Notes under the pieces: generated by a model | Database searches by the model: none | What the model saw: only the letters and a program-made list of their open reading frames with translations | Told to the model about the DNA's origin: nothing | NCBI GenBank assembly: GCA_904502285.1 | Contig: CAJGEC010000031.1 | Span: forward strand, 1 to 18,485 | Reading direction: 5' to 3' | Length of the DNA: 18,485 nucleotides | From: an uncultured Alistipes sp. | Lineage (GTDB): Bacteria > Bacteroidota > Bacteroidia > Bacteroidales > Rikenellaceae | Translations under genes and position numbers: made by a program | Shown here: positions 7,338-12,478 of the stretch, in pieces | How the letters are laid out: each line of letters starts with the position of its first letter | Numbering within the stretch: position 1 is the first letter of the stretch

Positions 7338-8494
7338 ATACGTGGTGTGTTTTTACTCTCCTTGCTCCTTATTATCTTCTCTATCACGGGTCCTGCGAGG
7401 TCGTAGATCCAGTAGTTGAGGGCTACATCCTTAAAGCCGAGTTTGCGTGCTGTGCGGTGGCTACTCCATACCACTGCGAGGTAGCGCAACAGGAGGAGCG
7501 CCAAGGCCCCAATCTTGAGTTCGAGGGGCAAGACCACTAAGGCCACCAACGAGGCTACGAAGTAGAGGAGTCGGCTGTTGCGCTCACGGCGTATGAAGGT
7601 GCGCACCGCTAAGGGGTAGTCGTTGTATGTCGAGCCGTAGTAGCGTGTATGCTCCATCCACTCGCTCCACACATCCGAGCGTCGCTCATCTACTATGGAG
7701 TGGGGCGAGAGCACCACGGCGATACTCTGGGGGTTGAGGCGCACGAGGTCCTGGATGTAGAGGTCGTTGTCGCCGATGTCTATGCCGAGGTGGTTATATC
7801 CGCGGGTCGAGTAGTAGAGCTCCTTGGTGAAGCCGTAGTTGCTCTGTGGGGCGTAGTATAGTTCATCGACCACGGCGCGCGATATGGCGTTGCGCATATT
7901 GTGGTACTCGGTCATCATCATAAGGTACTGCCTAAGGCCCTTGCGCTGGAAGTCGGGCACGGCGCTACCCACGACGATAGAGCCACGCTCGAAGCCCTTG
8001 GCCATATACTCCACCCAGCGCTCCGAGCGAGGCATAGAGCCTGGAGTGGTGAAGAGGAGGTGGTCGTACTGCGCCGACTTGATGCCTATGTTGAGTGCCT
8101 GCTTGGTGGTTATGAAGAAGTGGTTGTGGCCACCCACCTTCGTCAGACGCATATAGGAGAAGTGGTTGCGGAGGCTCTGCAACTGGTCGTAGTACTCGAT
8201 GTCGCTACCCACATATACCACCACCACCTCGAATGAGGAGTAGGTCTGGTGGAGCAGTGTGGGGAGCTCTTTCGAGAGGAACTGCTCGTTCTCGCCACGC
8301 ACCACCACAATCACCGATACCGCAGGGTTGCTACGCTTACGCTTGCGATGGCGCAAAAGGCGGAAACTGTAGATGCGGTAGTAGGCTATGGCGTAGTAGT
8401 ATAACTGCGTGAAGAAGAGGATGATAACCACGCCACAGAGGGCCAGCCCCTGCCACGTGTAATGGTCTAATATGTTGCTAAAAAAGTGTGTCAC
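7328..8494 (-). CDS. Membrane-anchored GT2-like glycosyltransferase, degenerate DxD
   Basis: A glycosyltransferase family 2 (GT-A fold) protein that would transfer sugar from a nucleotide sugar. One N-terminal membrane helix (about 16-36) is followed by a basic loop (RHRKRKR). The GT2 domain starts with VSVIVVVRGENEQFLSKELPTLLHQTY (59-85). Two hydrophobic segments follow near 315-345, giving a membrane-tethered enzyme with a cytosolic catalytic domain. The block KQALNIGIKSAQYDHLLF (131-148) aligns with the usual lead-in to the DAD metal motif, but the next residues are TTPGSMP instead of TDADCxP. A later acidic pair, IGDNDLY (240-246), is kept. Catalysis may therefore be altered or lost. It is the first gene of the leftward cluster, with a -7 box just upstream. 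No other cell-envelope glycan genes lie nearby, so the substrate is unknown. Confidence 0.85.
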   Translation of the reverse strand: MTHFFSNILDHYTWQGLALCGVVIILFFTQLYYYAIAYYRIYSFRLLRHRKRKRSNPAVSVIVVVRGENEQFLSKELPTLLHQTYSSFEVVVVYVGSDIEYYDQLQSLRNHFSYMRLTKVGGHNHFFITTKQALNIGIKSAQYDHLLFTTPGSMPRSERWVEYMAKGFERGSIVVGSAVPDFQRKGLRQYLMMMTEYHNMRNAISRAVVDELYYAPQSNYGFTKELYYSTRGYNHLGIDIGDNDLYIQDLVRLNPQSIAVVLSPHSIVDERRSDVWSEWMEHTRYYGSTYNDYPLAVRTFIRRERNSRLLYFVASLVALVVLPLELKIGALALLLLRYLAVVWSSHRTARKLGFKDVALNYWIYDLAGPVIEKIIRSKESKNTPRIWT

Positions 8495-8519
8495 TGTCGT
8501 TATGTTATATATATCTTGA

Positions 8520-8527
8520 CAAAGGTA
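8520..8527 (-). promoter_or_regulatory. Putative Bacteroidetes -7 box for the leftward cluster
   Basis: Read on the minus strand, TACCTTTG matches the TAnnTTTG -7 consensus and lies 26 nt upstream of the GT2-like start codon. It sits in a 13-nt string (TTACTACCTTTGT) that is identical to the one in front of tgt. No clear TTTG -33 element is found at the expected distance, so the assignment rests on the -7 box and position. Confidence 0.55.
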
Positions 8528-8591
8528 GTAATTTTTTTTGAGATTTCATACTTTTTTTGTGCTGGGCGTTGCAATGCCTTGCCCTCTATTG

Positions 8592-8640
8592 TTTGTCACA
8601 CCGTGTCACACACCCCACCCCCTGTGACAATGTGACAAAG
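8592..8640 (+). repeat. Left iteron array / left arm of 49-55 bp inverted repeat
   Basis: Two units face right (TTTGTCACA 8592-8600; TGTCACA 8604-8610) and two face left (TGTGACAA 8623-8630 and 8631-8638). They surround a C-rich core, CACCCCACCCCC (8611-8622). The arm can itself fold as a hairpin. Its reverse complement matches 10034-10088 almost perfectly: one substitution near the core, a 1-nt indel, and one extra 8-mer unit in the right copy. It lies upstream of the ATPase promoter and upstream of the leftward promoter. Confidence 0.9.
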
Positions 8641-8653
8641 TGAGTAGACGCAG

Positions 8654-8693
8654 TAAAAAATTTAACCCAAAAGCAAAAATAATTGTTAAAATA
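8654..8693. other. AT-rich stretch beside the left iteron array
   Basis: 34 of 40 bases are A or T, starting 14 nt inside the left array and ending at the ATPase promoter. In iteron-type replicons such a segment would act as the unwinding region; here it could equally be an UP-like promoter-proximal tract. Together with the arrays, the two promoters and the 5' leader it accounts for the 337-nt gene-free stretch 8495-8831. Confidence 0.4.
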
Positions 8694-8725
8694 CTTGACA
8701 AGTCCACTTTTCTGTTGTATATTTG
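8694..8725 (+). promoter_or_regulatory. Promoter of the iteron-flanked ATPase gene
   Basis: The -7 box TATATTTG (8718-8725) fits TAnnTTTG. A TTG-containing -33 element lies at 8694-8697, 20 nt upstream. The same bases also read as TTGACA-17 nt-TATATT, so the site would resemble a sigma-70 promoter in other phyla. Transcription would start near 8732, leaving a leader of about 100 nt before the ATG at 8832. Confidence 0.7.
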
Positions 8726-8741
8726 CACCGTCGAATCAAGC

Positions 8742-8804
8742 CGTATAGCCTACCTCTCATTCGAGTGACCTGCACACGCTATACGCCTTATGTCTATAGA
8801 CATA
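8742..8804 (+). promoter_or_regulatory. Structured 5' leader with 8-bp stem and 16-bp palindrome
   Basis: Between the predicted start of transcription and the ATPase ATG there are two symmetric elements. CGTATAGC (8742-8749) pairs with GCTATACG (8778-8785) across a 28-nt loop. TATGTCTATAGACATA (8789-8804) is a perfect palindrome ending 27 nt before the ATG. Either could be an operator for a dimeric repressor or an RNA structure controlling translation. Confidence 0.45.
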
Positions 8805-8831
8805 CTTAGATAAACATAATATTTTACGACT

Positions 8832-10025
8832 ATGCAGAAGATGACAGTAACCGACCCTAACGGCAAGATTGTAGCCCTACCTGAGGCGTACAATGATTTA
8901 ACAGGCAAGGCTCTTGAGCGCGCCATCAAAGACTTCGAATACGACCTTATGGAGGAGCATCTTGCCCCCTACATTGTCGATATGACGAAGGAGCTACCAG
9001 AGCAACATCCACTAATATCTATAGATGGTAGTTGCGTCTGTTCGCGCGGTAACATCTCGGCCATCGTGGGCGAGGCTAAGAGCAAGAAGACCTTCCTCAC
9101 CTCGGCCCTCGTAGCCTCGGCAATGGCGATACCCTCGCGCCTTATCAACAACTTCAAGAATGTTGATAAAGATATGAATATCAACGTACTATGGGTTGAT
9201 ACCGAGCAGGGTGAACGCCACGTGCGCAAGGTGGTTGAGCGTATCAGCGAGATGACTGGAGCCAAGCTCGGAGGTGCTGTGGCAGAGCCCCGACTAACGA
9301 CCCTTATGCTCAGGGAGTTAGAGCCTGCCCAGCGCTACAAGATAATGGTCGATACCATCTACCACTATCCATTACCATTTGATTTAATAGTAATAGATGG
9401 TATTGCCGACCTGCAACGCAACACTAACGACCTTGAGGAGAGCGATGCGTTGGTAGGTGCGCTGATGGCCCTGAGTACCAAGATTGATGCACATATAATC
9501 TGTGTGTTGCATACCAATCCTGGTAGTGACAAGGCGCGAGGCCACCTCGGCTCCTCGCTCCAGCGCAAGGCCGAGTCGGTGTTGTTCGTACACCGTGCCG
9601 AGGATTGCTCGATAGTTGAGCCTCAGTACTGCCGTAATGAGCCCTTCGAGCGCTTCGCCTTCAACATATCTGAGGAGGGTATCCCTCAGTTGTGCGACCT
9701 CCCTACGCAGGGTACTACGGTAGGCGACGAGGTGGTTGAGATACTCACCAACGCCTTTGGTGGTGTCGTCGAGCGTGCTGTGCTGGTCAAGAAGTTGGTT
9801 AGCCAGAGGGGTCTTAACCACTCTACCGCACAGATGCGCATCCACCGCCTCATCGACAAGGGGGTACTCATCGCCAAGGATAACCTTGTGTGCCTACCTA
9901 CTGTCCAACTACCACAATCTATGCCAGAGGCAATGCCTGAACCTACACCTGAACCTACATCTGAGCCTACGCCCCAGCCAATCTATGGTACCTCTCTCGA
10001 CCTCTTCCCAGAGCCTCCGTTCTGA
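8832..10025 (+). CDS. RepA-like (RSF1010-type) AAA/RecA-fold ATPase, orphan
   Basis: A RecA-fold ATPase of the kind (AAA_25 / RepA helicase-like) found in replication modules of plasmids and integrative elements. Residues 73-90 hold the P-loop region. Walker A reads GEAKSKKT (80-87), with Lys where the second Gly is usual. The strand VLWVDTEQGERHVRKV (119-134) follows. Walker B is FDLIVIDGIADL (183-194, Asp189). The sensor-like segment is IICVLHTNPGSDKARGHLGSSLQRKAESVLFV (222-253), which fits hexameric RepA-type helicases. Residues ~296-354 look like a winged helix (VVERAVLVKKLVSQRGLNHSTAQMRIHRLIDKGVL). A Pro/Glu/Thr linker (363-383) leads to SLDLF (388-392), which resembles a sliding-clamp-binding motif. 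No primase, RepC, integrase or mobilisation gene accompanies it. It is flanked by inverted iteron arrays. DNA unwinding or remodelling at those arrays is an inference. Confidence 0.85.
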   Translation: MQKMTVTDPNGKIVALPEAYNDLTGKALERAIKDFEYDLMEEHLAPYIVDMTKELPEQHPLISIDGSCVCSRGNISAIVGEAKSKKTFLTSALVASAMAIPSRLINNFKNVDKDMNINVLWVDTEQGERHVRKVVERISEMTGAKLGGAVAEPRLTTLMLRELEPAQRYKIMVDTIYHYPLPFDLIVIDGIADLQRNTNDLEESDALVGALMALSTKIDAHIICVLHTNPGSDKARGHLGSSLQRKAESVLFVHRAEDCSIVEPQYCRNEPFERFAFNISEEGIPQLCDLPTQGTTVGDEVVEILTNAFGGVVERAVLVKKLVSQRGLNHSTAQMRIHRLIDKGVLIAKDNLVCLPTVQLPQSMPEAMPEPTPEPTSEPTPQPIYGTSLDLFPEPPF

Positions 10026-10033
10026 TGTTATTG

Positions 10034-10112
10034 CTTTGTCACATTGTCACATTGTCACAGGGGGTGGGGTATGTGACAGGTGTGACAAGCCTTGTGACAA
10101 GGGTTGTGACAA
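10034..10112 (+). repeat. Right iteron array / right arm of the inverted repeat
   Basis: Three perfect tandem TTGTCACA units (10036-10043, 10044-10051, 10052-10059) come first, then the core GGGGGTGGGGTA (10060-10071). Four opposed units follow: TGTGACAG 10072-10079, and TGTGACAA at 10081-10088, 10093-10100 and 10105-10112. Positions 10034-10088 are the inverted copy of 8592-8640, with one extra unit. The array begins 8 nt after the ATPase stop codon, so the 3' end of that mRNA could fold into a long hairpin. No T-tract follows, so it is not a typical terminator. Confidence 0.92.
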
Positions 10113-10166
10113 GGGGAATTTAGAGACTATTTCTTCCAAGGAGCGAAAAATATGAAATATTTTTAC

Positions 10167-10174
10167 TACCTTTG
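10167..10174 (+). promoter_or_regulatory. Putative -7 box of the tgt operon
   Basis: TACCTTTG matches TAnnTTTG and ends 17 nt before the tgt ATG. Its 13-nt surroundings (TTACTACCTTTGT, 10163-10175) and an upstream TATGAAAT (10151-10158) recur, inverted, at 8519-8531 and 8543-8550 in front of the leftward cluster. A -33 TTTG is not evident. Confidence 0.6.
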
Positions 10175-10191
10175 TACGTTAAACCGATACT

Positions 10192-11322
10192 ATGAAATAC
10201 ACTTTGCAACATACTGCGCCCCAGAGTAAGGCGCGCGCGGGCCTCTTGGAGAGCGACCACGGCCCTATTGAGACCCCTATTTTTATGCCCGTGGGCACGG
10301 CAGCAGCGATGAAGGGTATCTTTCATCGCGACGTAGAACACGAGGCTAAGGCACAGATTATCTTGGCCAACACATACCACCTATACCTCCGCCCAGGTAT
10401 GGATATCATCGAGGCGGCAGGGGGTGTCCACCGCTTCTCGTCGTGGAACAAGCCTATGCTCACGGATAGTGGTGGCTTCCAGGTCTTTTCGTTGGCCGCG
10501 TGCCGAAAACTCAAGGAGGAGGGGTGTCACTTCCAGTCCCATATCGACGGCTCACGCCACCTCTTCACCCCCGAAAGTGTCATCGACACCGAGCGCACCA
10601 TAGGTGCCGATATTATGATGGCCTTCGACGAGTGCCCTCCAGGCGATGCCCCTTACGACTACGCCAAGAAGTCGTTGGCACTCACCGAGCGCTGGTTAGA
10701 GCGCTGCTTCAACCGCTACCACTCGACCCAGCCTAAGTGGGGTCACTACCAGGCCCTCTTCCCCATAGTGCAGGGCGCTGGCTACCCCGACCTCAGAGAG
10801 GCTGCGGCACGTAACGTCTTGCAGTACAATGCCGATGGCTACGCCATAGGAGGCTTGGCCGTGGGCGAACCTACGGAGGTTATGTACGCTATGATTGAGG
10901 TCTGCAACGCCGTGTTGCCCGAAGATAAGCCCCGCTACCTGATGGGTGTGGGTACGCCCGTGAATATCCTTGAGGCGATAGATAGGGGTGTCGATATGTT
11001 CGACTGCGTGATGCCTACGCGCAATGGTCGCAATGGCCAACTCTTTACCTCTGAGGGAGTTATCAACATACGCAACAAGAAGTGGGAGAGGGACTTCTCG
11101 CCCATCGACCCCAATGGCATAGCCTTCGTAGATACCACCTACACCAAGGCCTACCTCCACCACTTGGTCGTGGCCAAGGAGATGCTCGCGGCACAGATAG
11201 CCTCACTGCACAACACGGCCTTCTACCTGTGGCTCGTGGGCGAGGCGCGCAAACATATCATCGCTGGCGACTTCAAGACGTGGAAGGAGATGATGGTGGT
11301 GAAGTTGTCGCAGAGACTCTAA
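10192..11322 (+). CDS. tgt: Queuine/preQ1 tRNA-guanine transglycosylase
   Basis: Tgt exchanges guanine-34 of GUN-anticodon tRNAs for preQ1, the first tRNA-bound step of queuosine synthesis. The TIM-barrel signatures are present: the nucleophile/acid region MLTDSGGFQVFSLA with Asp92, MMAFDECPP (142-150), PIVQGAGYPDLR (191-202), GGLAVGEP (220-227) and the catalytic FDCVMPTRNGRNGQLFT with Asp271. Length is 376 aa, normal. The C-terminal CxCxxC that binds structural zinc in E. coli Tgt is absent: DFSPIDPNGIAFVDTTYTKAYLHHL has no cysteine, although the later His340 remains. From memory other Bacteroidetes enzymes also lack these cysteines. It is the first gene of the right-hand operon, 46 nt before the Lpt permease gene. 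Confidence 0.96.
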   Translation: MKYTLQHTAPQSKARAGLLESDHGPIETPIFMPVGTAAAMKGIFHRDVEHEAKAQIILANTYHLYLRPGMDIIEAAGGVHRFSSWNKPMLTDSGGFQVFSLAACRKLKEEGCHFQSHIDGSRHLFTPESVIDTERTIGADIMMAFDECPPGDAPYDYAKKSLALTERWLERCFNRYHSTQPKWGHYQALFPIVQGAGYPDLREAAARNVLQYNADGYAIGGLAVGEPTEVMYAMIEVCNAVLPEDKPRYLMGVGTPVNILEAIDRGVDMFDCVMPTRNGRNGQLFTSEGVINIRNKKWERDFSPIDPNGIAFVDTTYTKAYLHHLVVAKEMLAAQIASLHNTAFYLWLVGEARKHIIAGDFKTWKEMMVVKLSQRL

Positions 11323-11368
11323 GGTGGTGTGCATAGTGAATTGATTACTAACGAGTTAAACTAATACG

Positions 11369-12475
11369 ATGCAGTTTCCCTCGATACCAGGATTCAGGAC
11401 TCTTGACCGCTACATCCTCAAGAAGTTCCTCCTAACCTACATCTTCGGTCTGATGATGATGACCGTTATTTTGGTCGTTTTCGACTATGTTGAGCGTGTC
11501 GATGACTTCACGGAGTTACACGCCCCCTGGCGCGCCATAATCTTCGACTACTACCTCAATTTTGTCCCCTTCTTCATCAACCAGTTCAGTGCGCTGTTCA
11601 CCTTCATCTCGGTAATCTTCTTCACCTCGAAGTTGGCTATGCAGACCGAGATTGTCGCCATCCTGTCGGGAGGTGTAAGTTTCCGACGCCTGCTCTGGCC
11701 CTATATGATGGGAGCCTTGGTTATCGCTGTGGCGAGCCTCTCGCTGAGCCTCTGGGTCATCCCCGACGGACAGAAGGATAGCGTAGCCTTTCAGGCGCAG
11801 TACTTCAAGGGCAAGCAGGTCTTGGAGTACAACCAGAACATATACCGCCAGGTAGAGCCAGGGGTCTTTGTCTATGTGCGTGGCTTCTCGCCCCACTTGG
11901 AGCGTGTCCCCTTCTTCGCTATGGAGCGCTACGAGGGCTCTCAGATGGTGGAGGTGCTCAACGCTGCGAGTGCCACCTTCGACGAGCAGTCGGGCCGCTG
12001 GACCGCCCCCCGCTACGTCATCTACTCGCGCACCGAGGATGGCTCGTTGGGCTATGAGCAGTTCCGCAACCTCGACACCTTGGTAAACCTCGACGTGAGG
12101 GAGTTGGTCGATACCAAGGGCCTTGTCAAGACCCTCGACTATGCCGAGTTGAACGACTTCTACGCCCAGCAACAGCGCAAGGGTAGCGACGACCTCTTCC
12201 TTATCGAGGTGGAGCGCCATACGCGCTTTTCGTACCCCTTCTCCACCTTCATCCTCACGCTTATCGGCGTGTCGTTGGCCTCGCGCAAGGTACGTGGTGG
12301 TATGGGTATGCACCTCGGCGTGGGTATCGCCCTCTGCTTCGGATATATTATGCTGGGCCGCGTCTTCGAGCAAGTAGCCCTCGGCGGAGGTATGGCCCCC
12401 TGGTTGGGAGTGTGGTTACCCAACTTCATCTTCGCCTTCATAGCCCTTTACGTCTACTTTAAAGCCCCTAAATAA
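11369..12475 (+). CDS. LptF/LptG family permease (YjgP/YjgQ)
   Basis: An inner-membrane permease of the LPS transport ABC complex LptB2FG, which extracts lipopolysaccharide and passes it to the Lpt bridge. The opening LDRYILKKFLLTYIFGLMMMTVILVVFDYVERVDDF (12-47) is the family hallmark. Three N-terminal hydrophobic segments lie at about 20-42, 62-88 and 108-132. A periplasmic beta-rich middle spans ~135-285. Three C-terminal helices follow from about 288 to 365. Length is 368 aa. Sequence alone does not let me say whether it is the LptF or the LptG partner; a Bacteroidetes genome should carry another paralogue elsewhere. The stop codon lies 3 nt before the next start, so the two are probably translated together. 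Confidence 0.92.
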   Translation: MQFPSIPGFRTLDRYILKKFLLTYIFGLMMMTVILVVFDYVERVDDFTELHAPWRAIIFDYYLNFVPFFINQFSALFTFISVIFFTSKLAMQTEIVAILSGGVSFRRLLWPYMMGALVIAVASLSLSLWVIPDGQKDSVAFQAQYFKGKQVLEYNQNIYRQVEPGVFVYVRGFSPHLERVPFFAMERYEGSQMVEVLNAASATFDEQSGRWTAPRYVIYSRTEDGSLGYEQFRNLDTLVNLDVRELVDTKGLVKTLDYAELNDFYAQQQRKGSDDLFLIEVERHTRFSYPFSTFILTLIGVSLASRKVRGGMGMHLGVGIALCFGYIMLGRVFEQVALGGGMAPWLGVWLPNFIFAFIALYVYFKAPK

Positions 12476-12478
12476 CAG

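Noticed and set aside
8592..8640. TGTGA/TCACA elements read as CRP-type operators
   Set aside because: CRP sites are TGTGA-N6-TCACA. Here the half-sites are everted (TCACA then TGTGA) or tandem at 8-bp pitch, which fits iterons better.
10036..10059. Tandem TTGTCACA units considered as DnaA boxes
   Set aside because: The 8-mer lacks the TTATnCACA spacing: one base is missing or at least two mismatches are needed, and the strict 8-bp repeat pitch is not typical of DnaA boxes.
10036..10112. Tandem units considered as a CRISPR array
   Set aside because: Repeats are only 8 bp with essentially no spacers and include inverted units; no cas genes are present.
10036..10112. Right array considered as an intrinsic terminator of the ATPase gene
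   Set aside because: The hairpin potential is strong, but no T-tract follows, and the same block occurs upstream of the gene outside the transcript.
8592..10112. Target-site duplication flanking the iteron-ATPase unit
   Set aside because: Sequences just outside the arrays (CTCTATTG on the left, GGGGAATT on the right) do not match. No integrase or transposase is encoded, so insertion by a known transposon is not supported.
11516..12373. Open frame (285 codons) on the minus strand opposite the LptF/G gene
   Set aside because: A His/Glu/Val-rich antisense shadow with no family features.
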